A stretch of DNA of 61,296 bases from an uncultured Lachnospiraceae bacterium (GTDB lineage: Bacteria > Bacillota > Clostridia > Lachnospirales > Lachnospiraceae): contig CANQAP010000011.1 in the NCBI GenBank assembly GCA_947589305.1, forward strand, positions 1 to 61,296, read 5' to 3'. Positions 7,925-17,800 of the stretch are shown piece by piece. The position numbers and the translations under genes were made by a program. Under the pieces are notes generated by a model. That model ran no database searches. It saw nothing but the letters and a program-made list of their open reading frames with translations, and had not been told where the DNA came from. Each line of letters opens with the position of its first letter. Position 1 is the first letter of the stretch.

Positions 7925-8194
7925 TCATGCCTCCGGCTTGATTTCGATCGGTTCTTCTTCTTCAAAGAAATCGTCATCGAAGTCATCATCGAAGTCATCA
8001 TCAAAATCATCTAAGAAACTCGGCGTCAGATACTTATATACTGCATATGCGATTCCTGCGACAGCAGCAACGGCACCTATAATCGCCAATACCCAAAGAA
8101 CCTTCTTGGCAACTTTGTTTTCTTCCGGTTCTTTTTTTCCGCCAATCAATTCTCCAACCTTCACTGCACTGATAATTTCATCTAAGTTCTTCAT
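7925..8194 (-). CDS. Small single-pass membrane protein with acidic DDDF repeats
   Basis: 89 residues, function not recognised. Residues 1-28 are charged and probably cytoplasmic. About 29-52 is one transmembrane helix rich in Ala, Val and Ile, followed by a short basic/aromatic segment. The C-terminal 30 residues are almost wholly acidic, with three DDF-D repeats and EEEEP. The layout recalls YtxH-like small envelope proteins, but I see no diagnostic motif. AAGGAGGG precedes the ATG, and a TGATATAAT extended-10 lies about 40 bp upstream, so it probably has its own promoter as well as lying after pcrA. The acidic tail is unusual and could bind cations or basic partners; that is a guess. Confidence 0.75.
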   Translation of the reverse strand: MKNLDEIISAVKVGELIGGKKEPEENKVAKKVLWVLAIIGAVAAVAGIAYAVYKYLTPSFLDDFDDDFDDDFDDDFFEEEEPIEIKPEA

Positions 8195-8338
8195 AATGGT
8201 TACCCTCCTTATCGTGACTCTATACCATACGATATTAGTATTATATCATAGGAATGAAAATATTACTATTCCCTTTTGCATTTTTTTCCAGCAAACTATG
8301 ACAGAAAATGCACGTCCGTGTTTGATCCCCCTCTTTTC

Positions 8339-10567
8339 TTATGTATTCCCGTACCCGTCATCCGATGATCCATCCACTTTTTCCAGCTTTGCAAATGATG
8401 CAAACATGCGTTTCATGCCATATTGTTCAAACAAAACGCTCACTTCATAATCTCTGCCGCCATTTACGATCTCCTGTACGGTACCGATGCCAAATTTTAC
8501 ATGTTTTACCCTGTCTCCGACACCGTAATCCAACCGGACCGCCCGATTGACGGAAAATGTCTTACCGAATTCCGGCTTTGCGGTAAAGATCGGAGAGACC
8601 GAAGGCGCCGTGTGTTCTGACGTCAAAGTCACCACTTTGCGATATCCGCCCATATCCAGCAGTTCTGTCGGAATCTCTTTTACAAATCTGGAGATCGGAT
8701 TATAACTGTTGCTTCCGTGCATCATCCGCTGCCTGCTTCCGCTTAAAAACAGGCGTTTTTTCGCTCTGGTAATCCCTACATAGCATAATCTGCGTTCTTC
8801 CTCAATATCCTCTACATTTCCGGAGTGTATGCTCATACTGCTCGGAAACAGTCCCTCTTCCATTCCGGTCAAAAATACATATGGAAACTCTAATCCTTTC
8901 GCGCTGTGGATCGTCATTAACGCCACTCTGTCATCGTTGTAGTTTAAGCTGTCTATTTCCGTGACCAAGGCGATTTCTTCCAACAGTTCATCCAGATTCG
9001 GATGCTCTGCGGTCTCTTCATACGATACGATTTTATTCCGCAGTTCATCTATATTTTCCAAACGGGCTATCGATTCCTCCGTATGCTCGGCGATCAGTTC
9101 TTCCTGATAACCGGTTTTCTCCAAAATCTCATCGAATAATTCATGCACAGATATTCCGGCTCCGAGTTCCTGACGCAAATCGGAAATCAAATCCGTAAAC
9201 TGCTGTACTTTAGCTGCGGCTTTTCCGATTCCCGGTACATCCTCTACCTGATATAAGGCATCTAAAAAACTAATTTCCTGACGGAGAGCGTAATCTTCGA
9301 TCTTTGTAACCGTCGCAGCTCCGATTCCACGTTTCGGAATATTGATGATCCGTTTAACCGCAATATCATCCGAAGCGTTTGAAACGGTTTTCAGATATGC
9401 CAACAGATCTTTGATCTCCATTCTGGCATAGAAATTCTGACCGCCATATATCCTATACGGAATATTTTTCATGATCAGTTTCTCTTCCAGCACACGGGAC
9501 TGCGCATTGGTACGATACAGGACCGCAAAATCACTGTAGTGCAACTGATTCCTTGCCCTGTTTTCCAAAATGGCGTATGCGATCTGTTCCGCTTCCTGAT
9601 ATTCATTCTCATACTGCTTGTACGGTATCAGATCTCCGTCGTCCTCTGCCGTCCATAAGGTTTTCTCTTTCCGCCCTTCATTATGGCAGATCACTTCATT
9701 TGCCGCCCGTAAAATATTGCCGGTTGAACGATAGTTCTGTTCTAATTTGACCACTTTTGCATCCGGGTATTCCTGCTCGAAATTCAAAATATTCATAATA
9801 TTGGCTCCGCGAAAACGATAAATCGATTGATCGTCATCGCCGACCACACATAAATTCCTGTATTTTCTTGCCAACTGCCGGACCAGCAAAAACTGTATTT
9901 CATTCGTGTCCTGATATTCGTCGATCATAATATAACGAAAGCGTTCCTGATATTGTTCCAACACATCCGGGCAATCCTGAAACAGTTGTACCACTTTATA
10001 GAGCAGATCGTCAAAATCAAGGGCATTATTTCTATGCAGTCGTTTCTGATATTCGGTATATACGCCTGCAATCTGCATTTTCCGGTAATCCCCCTGCGCT
10101 TCCAGATCGTATGTGTGTGGAGAAATAAAATTTTCTTTTGCTCTCGCAATTTCCGCCATCAACATCCGTTCCGGATACATTTTAGGATCCAGTTGCAGGG
10201 TTTTGATACAGTCCTTCACAACCCGCTTCTGATCGTCCGTATCATATATGGTAAAATTCGAGGCATATCCGATCCGTTCAATATGCCTCCGTAAAATCCG
10301 GACACACAGGGAGTGAAAGGTACTGACCCATACACTTTCCGATCCATATCCCAACAGATGATCCACACGTTCCCGCACTTCTGCCGCCGCTTTATTCGTA
10401 AATGTAATAGCCAGAATATGATACGGATTGATTCCGTGTTCGATCAAATATGCGACACGGTATGCGATCACCCGCGTTTTACCGGAGCCGGCGCCTGCCA
10501 AGATCAGCAACGGTCCCTCTGTATGTTCTACTGCTTCCTGCTGGGGCGGGTTCAATTTTGCCTGCAT
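8339..10567 (-). CDS. pcrA: ATP-dependent DNA helicase PcrA/UvrD
   Basis: 742 residues, the usual length for Gram-positive PcrA. It is a superfamily 1A 3'-5' helicase acting in nucleotide-excision repair, plasmid replication and removal of RecA or stalled polymerase. Motifs in order: Q-motif (LNPPQQEAV, residues 6-13), Walker A AGAGSGKT (24-31), motif II IDEYQDTN, motif III GDDDQSIYRFRGA, motif IV LEQNYRST, motif V TIHSAKGLEFPYVF, motif VI YVGITRAKKRL. The C-terminal ~50 residues carry a Tudor-like segment (VGDRVKHVKFGIGTVQ) that in PcrA contacts RNA polymerase. AAGGAG precedes the ATG. Confidence 0.95.
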   Translation of the reverse strand: MQAKLNPPQQEAVEHTEGPLLILAGAGSGKTRVIAYRVAYLIEHGINPYHILAITFTNKAAAEVRERVDHLLGYGSESVWVSTFHSLCVRILRRHIERIGYASNFTIYDTDDQKRVVKDCIKTLQLDPKMYPERMLMAEIARAKENFISPHTYDLEAQGDYRKMQIAGVYTEYQKRLHRNNALDFDDLLYKVVQLFQDCPDVLEQYQERFRYIMIDEYQDTNEIQFLLVRQLARKYRNLCVVGDDDQSIYRFRGANIMNILNFEQEYPDAKVVKLEQNYRSTGNILRAANEVICHNEGRKEKTLWTAEDDGDLIPYKQYENEYQEAEQIAYAILENRARNQLHYSDFAVLYRTNAQSRVLEEKLIMKNIPYRIYGGQNFYARMEIKDLLAYLKTVSNASDDIAVKRIINIPKRGIGAATVTKIEDYALRQEISFLDALYQVEDVPGIGKAAAKVQQFTDLISDLRQELGAGISVHELFDEILEKTGYQEELIAEHTEESIARLENIDELRNKIVSYEETAEHPNLDELLEEIALVTEIDSLNYNDDRVALMTIHSAKGLEFPYVFLTGMEEGLFPSSMSIHSGNVEDIEEERRLCYVGITRAKKRLFLSGSRQRMMHGSNSYNPISRFVKEIPTELLDMGGYRKVVTLTSEHTAPSVSPIFTAKPEFGKTFSVNRAVRLDYGVGDRVKHVKFGIGTVQEIVNGGRDYEVSVLFEQYGMKRMFASFAKLEKVDGSSDDGYGNT

Positions 10568-10670
10568 CTCTCGTTCTCCTTTTTCTTAAAAATCGGGACA
10601 ACCCGACGTATGACACATCGCCGAATCATCCCGATCAACCGCTACCGGTTTATTGTTCCTAATGTTTTCG

Positions 10671-11648
10671 TTATCCCAACTTTGCTCCGCAATTTCCACA
10701 GAATTTATTTCCGTTTGTAGGCGTCCCGCATTGCGGACAGAACTTTGGAACCGCTCCGCCGGTCTGCTGAGGCTGTACATTGGCATTCGCTTGATTCTGA
10801 TTCATGTTGTTCATCATCTGCTGTCCCATCATCATGCCCATCTGCGCCCCCATCATCGTACTCATCATGTCGGAACCGCGTCCGCCGTTTCCGCCGTTAT
10901 TCGTCATGGCATCCACCATGCTAACCTGCTGAAAGCGGTTCATATCGCCGATCATAGAATGCTCTGCCGCCTGATCCGCGCGCTTGGTGATATTCTCCGG
11001 ATAAGAGAATTCATCAATGCGGAAACCGACCACCGATAAACCGATCTTTACAAACTCCATGTCCAAATCACTTTGGATACCATTCTGAATCTCTATCATA
11101 TTTGCTTGAAGGTTAAAGATATCCTGTCCTACTTTTGATATCCAACGGATCAGAAGTCCCGACAACATGGATTGCATCAGTTCACGCACTTCATTAATGG
11201 AATACTGCTTTTTAACGCCTGCGATTTTCTCGATAAAAACTAAATAGTCACCAATCTTGACGTCGAAGGTCCCGTTTGCACGAATCGGCAGTCCGCCCGG
11301 CAGATTCGGAGCCTGTATCCGAACCGGCTTCGGCGTTCCCCATTTTATATTGAACTGTTTCGTATTAATAAACAGAACTTCTGCCCGCATTCCACTGTTA
11401 AAGCCAAACTTAAAACCTTTTAATGTAGAAAGAAACGGTACGATCTGTGTTTCGATGTCAAAGCTTCCTTCATCCTTAAAGATACCTTCTACTTTTCCGT
11501 TAAACATGAAGATTGCATCCTGACCCTGACGGATGATCAATTTTGAACCTTTTTTTATCTCCTTGTTCGACCACTTCCAAAACAGAATATCATCCCGGTA
11601 TTCTTCCCATTCTACTACATTTGCTAACTGATTTGAAAACAAACCCAT
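10671..11648 (-). CDS. SPFH-domain protein with C-terminal zinc ribbon (YdjI-like)
   Basis: 325 residues. The first ~240 form an SPFH (flotillin/band 7-type) fold of the 'virion core protein' subgroup, starting MGLFSNQLANVVEWEE, with no clear membrane helix. A Gly/Met/Asn/Gln-rich linker (residues ~245-295, GMMMGQQMMNNMNQNQ) leads to a zinc ribbon CPQCG...CGNCG at the end. In Bacillus subtilis the comparable YdjI is encoded in the pspA-ydjGHI operon and takes part in PspA membrane recruitment. Here it sits 40 bp downstream of pspA with the ydjG/ydjH counterparts missing, so this protein may itself serve as the membrane adaptor. AGGAGG precedes the ATG. Confidence 0.88.
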   Translation of the reverse strand: MGLFSNQLANVVEWEEYRDDILFWKWSNKEIKKGSKLIIRQGQDAIFMFNGKVEGIFKDEGSFDIETQIVPFLSTLKGFKFGFNSGMRAEVLFINTKQFNIKWGTPKPVRIQAPNLPGGLPIRANGTFDVKIGDYLVFIEKIAGVKKQYSINEVRELMQSMLSGLLIRWISKVGQDIFNLQANMIEIQNGIQSDLDMEFVKIGLSVVGFRIDEFSYPENITKRADQAAEHSMIGDMNRFQQVSMVDAMTNNGGNGGRGSDMMSTMMGAQMGMMMGQQMMNNMNQNQANANVQPQQTGGAVPKFCPQCGTPTNGNKFCGNCGAKLG

Positions 11649-11688
11649 TTTTTATCCTCCTACTTTCCGTTTCCCCGGTATGGAAGCA

Positions 11689-12375
11689 TTACTGTTGAAT
11701 ACCCATCTGTGCTTTTAAGGCTGCCAGTTCATCATCGACCGCCGCTGCCGGAGCAGAGTCATACTTTGCAGCCAGATCATCCAAAGAATCTGCTTCCGCA
11801 CTTGTATTTAATTCCGCCATGGCATTTGCTTTATCCAGCATGGTATTTGCTTTTGCTTCCATACGGTCAAACGCAGACATGGATGCCTGTGCGCCGCCCA
11901 TGGAAGTACCCATTTCATTGATACGTTCCTGTGCTTTTGCAACCCGTACCTTTGCTTTGATCGCATCCCGGCGGGCATTCAATTCCCCAATATCCTTAAC
12001 CAGCTTATCGTGCATCTGACGCATCTTCATCGAATTGGCTGCCGCCAGATCATATGCCTGCTGCAAGCTTGCCTGCTTGGTAGCCAGCTCTGCTTTTTTT
12101 GCCAAAAAACTCTTGGCATCCGTATCGTTTCCTGCCAAAACCGCTTTTTCCGCATAGGACTGCATCTTTGCAATCTCTGCGGTGCATTCGTCCAATTCTC
12201 TCTTGGCACGCTGCTCATCTGCCATAATAGCCGCCGTCTCGGCTTTTACTTTTCCTAAATCGCTTTCCAAGTCACGCAGGCACTGATCGATCATTTTTTC
12301 CGGATCTTCTGCTTTATCCAACAATGCGTTAATGTTCGATGCCATGATGTCCTTAAATCTTTTTAAAATTCCCAT
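11689..12375 (-). CDS. pspA: PspA/IM30 family phage-shock protein A
   Basis: 228 residues, almost all coiled coil, an ESCRT-III-related membrane-stabilising protein that polymerises on stressed cytoplasmic membrane. Start MGILKRFKDIMASNINALLDKAEDPEKM is the amphipathic helix plus the conserved family opening. RVAKAQERINEMG and a short Ala-rich tail ending MGIQQ follow. I use the ATG at 12375 with GAAGGAGG upstream; an extension to 12447 lacks a ribosome site and overlaps the promoter at 12439-12467. It is co-directional with the SPFH gene and likely forms its own stress operon. Confidence 0.93.
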   Translation of the reverse strand: MGILKRFKDIMASNINALLDKAEDPEKMIDQCLRDLESDLGKVKAETAAIMADEQRAKRELDECTAEIAKMQSYAEKAVLAGNDTDAKSFLAKKAELATKQASLQQAYDLAAANSMKMRQMHDKLVKDIGELNARRDAIKAKVRVAKAQERINEMGTSMGGAQASMSAFDRMEAKANTMLDKANAMAELNTSAEADSLDDLAAKYDSAPAAAVDDELAALKAQMGIQQ

Positions 12376-12438
12376 TCTTTTTCCTCCTTCAATCCGTTCA
12401 TCGTATATCCTAAATTCAGGATTCACTAAGTAATATAG

Positions 12439-12467
12439 ATTATACACTAATTCCTTAGTACAAGCAA
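12439..12467 (-). promoter_or_regulatory. pspA promoter
   Basis: Minus strand TTGCTT (12462-12467), 17-bp spacer, TATAAT (12439-12444). The spacer holds ACTAAGGAATTAGT, a short dyad, and CTTAG recurs just downstream, so an operator may overlap the core promoter. Confidence 0.6.
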
Positions 12468-13133
12468 GCCATTCACATGTAATCTTCTCTTAACATTTTA
12501 TTACGAAACACATCTTGATCTGCTATAAGATGTAGATATGTCGATTATTCGAGATATATCTATTTTAGCGAGTAGTTTCCGAGTGGTTTCTGTACTTTTT
12601 GTGTATTTTCCAAATTTTTCAACAAAATACCACATAATATTACAATATTTCACATATAATTGATATATTTTATCGGTTGTGGATGTTATTATCATATTGT
12701 AAATAAGATTTCATCAGAGATATTTTGAAATCTGTTATGATTCCCATCTCGCAGACGACATGAGTATCTTTGATGTTATCTCCCTCATTTACATACTTTA
12801 ACTCCCAAAAACAAGGACAGTATTCTCCCCCCTCTTGAATCTGTCCTTGTTGCTTTTTATTTTTATTTTTCTCCCTTTTCCGGATGATGTGTTCTTACTG
12901 TCAGCCACTGGCTGGCTATGTATATTCATACATTTTCCACAGATACCTGTCATTTTGAAGCACAAAAGTTCCAAATCTTATACCTGTTCCTTTGAACAGA
13001 GCATCCGTACATGAATACTAAAGGGTGTTGATGAACACCCTAATGATCGTAGTAATAAAATGATCAAATATGCAGGAATATTGTATAAATCTAAAATACA
13101 CCTTTCCTTGAAAAGGGACTTATTTTTTGTCTC
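12468..13133. other. AT-rich intergenic region, no gene found
   Basis: About 660 bp between pspA and the Hsp70-like gene. No reading frame has a ribosome site and the composition is AT-rich. It holds the terminator at 12806-12860 and a small hairpin AGGGTGTT-GAT-GAACACCCT (13021-13039). I recognise no known structured RNA in it, but an uncharacterised small RNA cannot be excluded. Confidence 0.5.
12806..12860. terminator. Bidirectional terminator
   Basis: Stem AACAAGGACAG (12810-12820) pairs with CTGTCCTTGTT (12841-12851). It is followed by TGCTTTTTATTTTT on the plus strand and by TTTTTGGG on the minus strand, so it can end the Hsp70 operon read leftwards. Confidence 0.75.
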
Positions 13134-14819
13134 TTATTTTTCCCATTCCTCTAAGAAATCTCTGAAATCTGTTCTTGCGGCTTCAATTTTCACCGGATCC
13201 TGTGTATTCAGCGCCAATTCAAATTTTTGCAGGGCGTGTTCAATGATTTTCCGCTCATCCCCCAAGCTCTCTTCATATAGACGCTCACCACGCAAAAGCA
13301 GCAGCTTATTTTCTTCTTGTTCTCTCGGTGGGATCTTCAGATATGCCAGTTCTTCCATGCGGGCTTCAATCTCTTCATCCGTCATATCCACCTGCTGCCC
13401 TTTTAAAATCTGTTTGATGACCTTGCCTGTGGAATTGATCTTCACCTGTACTTCCAATATGGCATTGACGTCATAAGTATACGTTACATCAATGCTCTCC
13501 TGTCCTTTCGGTCCTTTCGGGATATCGACGCATAGTTCACCCAGTAACAGATTATTGGCGGCAAATCGGCTCTCTCCCTGTAAGACATTTACGCTGACTT
13601 TGCTCTGATTGTCATGAATGGTATAAAGCGTCTCCGTCCGGCTGGCAGGGATTACCGTATTCCGTTCAATGATCGGACAGAAATGTCCGCTTTCATATCC
13701 GCCGTTCTCACGTTCCACCGATACTTCCGTTCCCAAAGTAAACGGACAGACATCCGTTAAGATCACTTCCCTGATCGATTCCTTCCGCTCTTTCATTGCC
13801 GCCTGAATCGCTGCGCCCAATGCAATCGCTTCATCCGGATGCACCGAGGTATCCGGCAAAGCACGAAACAGCTTTCCGACAAACCGGCGTACCACCGAAA
13901 GTTTTGTCGCTCCGCCTACCAAAACCACTTTGTCGATCTCTGACAGCCGGAGTCTGGAATCCGTCAGACTCTTTTTTACCGGAATCCGGATCCGTTCCAG
14001 CAGGTCTTCACATTTTTTCTCATATTCGCCCAGTTCTATCTCCGCTTTGTATGTGATGTCTCCCACTGCCGCATTCATTACCGATACCCGATTTTCTTCA
14101 AAGCCCAGTTTGCAGTGTTCAGCCTGCTTATGGATATATTGCAATGTTTTCGTATCCAGATCTTCCCGATGCAGATCCGGGTTCTTTTCGAAAAACATTT
14201 CTTCCAAGACGTTTGTAAAATCTTCACCGCCCAAAAAGTTATCGCCCGCTACCGCACGGACTTCTAAGATCGGACCGGACAGTTCCAGAATGGATACGTC
14301 GAAGGTTCCCCCTCCCAAATCGAAGACCAAAAATTTTGCGTCATCCCTGCATTCATACAATCCGTATGCGATCGCTGCCGCCGTCGGCTCGCTGATGATC
14401 CGCTCTACTTTTAAACCTGCCAACTCACCAGCACGTTTTGTCGCCTTTCTTCTGGCGTCATTAAAGTAAGCAGGCACGCTGATGACCGCTTCCGTTACCG
14501 GTTCTCCCAAATAAACTTCCGCATCCTCTTTTAAGGAACGGAGTACAAACGATGATAATTCTTCCGAAGTAAAAAACCGGTCTGCCAAACGATACTTTTT
14601 ATCGCTTCCCATTGTGCGTTTAAATACGCTTGCCGCCGTATCCGGATACAACAGCATGCGTTCTCTAGCGGTCTCTCCCACATAAATCTGGTCTCCGTCC
14701 ACACTCACGATCGACGGTGTCAGGTGCTTACCTAAACGATTCGGAATGATTTTCGGTCCGTCCTGCGTATAATATGCCACTAAACTATTGGTGGTTCCTA
14801 AATCGATCCCAACTATCAT
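13134..14819 (-). CDS. Hsp70-family chaperone, DnaK-like, shortened C-terminus
   Basis: 561 residues. The ATPase domain (residues 1-360) is intact: IVGIDLGTTNSLVAYY phosphate-1 loop, VPAYFNDARRKAT, ISEPTAAAIAYG, FDLGGGTFDVS, and LVGGATKLSVVR adenosine motif. The substrate-binding beta domain follows (VCPFTLGTE, IIERNTVIPA). The helical lid is short and the acidic C-terminal tail of DnaK is absent. It is thus a specialised Hsp70 rather than the housekeeping DnaK, which normally lies with grpE and dnaJ. The GTG at 14828 overlaps the ribosome site AAAGGTG, so I start at the ATG 14819. It is 13 bp downstream of the TPR/J-like gene and almost certainly pairs with it. Confidence 0.9.
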   Translation of the reverse strand: MIVGIDLGTTNSLVAYYTQDGPKIIPNRLGKHLTPSIVSVDGDQIYVGETARERMLLYPDTAASVFKRTMGSDKKYRLADRFFTSEELSSFVLRSLKEDAEVYLGEPVTEAVISVPAYFNDARRKATKRAGELAGLKVERIISEPTAAAIAYGLYECRDDAKFLVFDLGGGTFDVSILELSGPILEVRAVAGDNFLGGEDFTNVLEEMFFEKNPDLHREDLDTKTLQYIHKQAEHCKLGFEENRVSVMNAAVGDITYKAEIELGEYEKKCEDLLERIRIPVKKSLTDSRLRLSEIDKVVLVGGATKLSVVRRFVGKLFRALPDTSVHPDEAIALGAAIQAAMKERKESIREVILTDVCPFTLGTEVSVERENGGYESGHFCPIIERNTVIPASRTETLYTIHDNQSKVSVNVLQGESRFAANNLLLGELCVDIPKGPKGQESIDVTYTYDVNAILEVQVKINSTGKVIKQILKGQQVDMTDEEIEARMEELAYLKIPPREQEENKLLLLRGERLYEESLGDERKIIEHALQKFELALNTQDPVKIEAARTDFRDFLEEWEK

Positions 14820-14832
14820 ATCTATCACCTTT

Positions 14833-17800
14833 CTATCTTTCTTCTTTCTTTCTCTGTTTTTTTTCTAATATCTTTAATGTGATGACGATCTCGCAGTCCA
14901 GCGGGTTGATCTCAGCCGCCTGACGATAGAAGCGAATAGCCCCGTCGATATCGCCGTCTGCCTCTGCAAAATTTGCCTTCGCGCAAAGCACGTCATAACA
15001 ACTGCGGAACGCACAATACTCGCAGCGTAGATGACGACATGCCTGATCCAGATATTGCATGGCACGTTCCCTATCTCCGGATGCAAAATGCAGTATGGCA
15101 AACCGATATAAACGGATCGGTTGCTCCGGACGGTAAGAAAGATATGCTTCCTCGGTCTCCGGCGCCGGCGATTCTTCCTTTTTCCAGCATTCCGGAACAT
15201 GCGCGCCTGCCGCAATGTCGTGCATCATTTCTTTTGCGGTCAAAGCTGCCCGTTCCTTCTGTCCGGATAACAGATATGCGGTTGTCAGGCGGATTCCGTA
15301 AGGCACATAATGGTTGCCGTGTTTTTTTGCCAGTTTCCAACCGGCTTTTAAATAACGGATAGCCTTTTTTAATTTTCTCATATATAAATAATAAGAACCC
15401 AATTCTCCGTATGCAACCGTTTTTTTCTTCTCAATGTATTTGATCGTTTCCTTCATCTTGTTCCGCTGATCTGCTTTCAGCAGAGACAAATTTATGTCCA
15501 AGGTACTGTTGGTATAATACCGGATATATTCCAGCCATAACTGAAAGGTTTTTTCAATCATCTTACAGTCTCCGGACGGCAGATAGACAATACGCATTAA
15601 TTGTTCATAATAATCAAACTTGTTCAGCGTTTTTTGCCGCAATGCCTCCGAACATAATTGTTCCGCCCTTGTGAAATCCCCCAGCATCGTATATAATTCT
15701 GCCATATTTTCATAGACGGAAGCAGTCGGCGTAAACCGGCGCATGGCGGCTTGCAAAACGGAAATACCTTCTTTTGGCTGATTGAGTGCCTGATAGCATA
15801 TTGCCATATTAATATATGGAAGCAGCGTCCTTTCATCATCCATATAATGAATGGATTGAGTAAAATATGAGATCGCCTGTTCAAAATCGCCCTTTACACG
15901 CAGTACATAACCGATATTGTTATATGCGTATGGATTATCTTCTTCCTGCTCCAATGCCTTTTGATAGGCTTCAAGAGCCGGTTCAAGCATATAATTATCC
16001 ATATACAGCAATCCAAGCTCTATATAGTAATACGCATCCGGCACCAATTCAATCTGCTTTTGCATATAGCTTAACGCTTGATCATATGCGAATCGCAACT
16101 CATATCTTGTAAACAGCCCTTTATAAATTCTCATCAGTTCATGGTTAGCACGCGGATGTCTCGGGTTGATCTGGAGCGCTTTCTTCAAAGTCACGATCGC
16201 ATCCTCAATCCTTCCCAATTTATTCATAGCGCAACCACAATTATATTCAATATCCGACTGATCCAATTCTTCCACATTGCGCAGGCGGCTATATTCTTTT
16301 AATGCTTCCGCATATTCCTGCTTGATGCGGTGGATGTCCGCTTTTACACGATACAACCGATAATCCGTACTCCCGTTGTTGAGTTCCTCAAGCAGATATG
16401 TCATGGCATCATCCAAACGGTTCATGTCCATGCAGATCAAAATTTCTTCAAAGACCAGATCCTTTCGTTCTACACGATCTTGTGGCATACCGTCCTGCTT
16501 CATTTCCTGATCGACCATATCCTCATCGGACAGATTGTCCTCGGTATACTCCACATTCCGTCCATGCCCTTCGCGTTCCAAAAATTCCTTTTTGAATTGC
16601 AATAGCACTTCCATTGCCCGCTGACTCTCTTCCAGCGTCTGAGCCAAATTCCGAAGCACCCGAACTTCATAAAGACGGAGTGAATCTTCCATGACACTTT
16701 GTTCTTTTGCCGCCTCGATCACTTTCTTTGCATCTTCATATTGTCTGTAAATACAAAAAACACGGACTGCCAGCAGATATGGCTTATAATACTTCGGGAA
16801 GATACGTATGGCATTATAATAATCATCTATCACATGCTGTCCGTCCTTTAAGTCAAAATATGCCTGCTGACGACGCAGATACGCCGGATAATAACCGGGA
16901 TCCTCTTCTAGGATCTGACTGTATTCATCGATACAGCGTTCTAACCTGTGATTTTCATAATACAGAAGTGCCAAACGGTCCATCGTTCCGTGTCGCATCA
17001 TATCATCCTGCTCCACGGCGATCCCTTCTTTTAAATAATGCTCGGCTTCCCCAAACATCTTTAAATTCTGATATGCCACACCGATTGCCGATTTGATATA
17101 TCCTTCGCGTGATATACGTCTCTTATATTTATCAGATCCGTCATCGACTAGATTCTGTCTGCATGTTTCCCATTGCTTTAAGTACCGGATGGCATCTTCG
17201 TACTGTCTCAATCCGAGATAACAGCGACCTTTCATATTTACATAGTCATAATACTCTTTATCCTCCGGCTGCAGATTTAATTTTTCCAATGCCTCTATGG
17301 TTTCTTGAAACTGTTCGTTCTGGAACATACACCAGCATGCCTCGACCGCATGTTCCTTCCGTTCCGGTTCCTGTTCTGCCAGCTCCCGGTAATATGCTAT
17401 CAACGGTACATTGACTTCCCGCATCATTGCCAATACGGCTTCGTCTCCTCCGTTCATTTCCAACAGATCCATGATCAGTTCTTTAGCATCTAAATAGTCC
17501 TGCACTTTTATTTTGTACTTAGCGATCCCTACCATAGCCAAATAATGGTTCGGCAGGATATCCGTCACATGGCTCCAACATTGATAAGCCTGTTCCCATT
17601 CCTCGATTGCCCAATATGCCCTGCCTGCCCAGTAGCCGACATAAATATCATCCGGATACCGTTCCAATAATCGCTTCGCCAGACTGACCGCATCCTCTTT
17701 TTTCTGCTCGACCAGATATAAGCGGATACGTTCTACATCCTCATACGGATGATAGACCTCATATGCCCGCAGATTGTCCAAACTCTGCCACAGATTGTCA

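Noticed and set aside
7938..8450. 170-residue plus-strand frame rich in Ser-Ser-Lys
   Set aside because: It is the antisense reading of the acidic-repeat protein and pcrA end, with no ribosome site.
12501..12695. 64-residue minus-strand frame in the AT-rich gap
   Set aside because: No ribosome site, low-complexity composition, and no recognisable features.
12890..13060. Possible small structured RNA near the GGGTGTT hairpin
   Set aside because: One short hairpin and no promoter-terminator pair that frames it; not enough to call an RNA gene.
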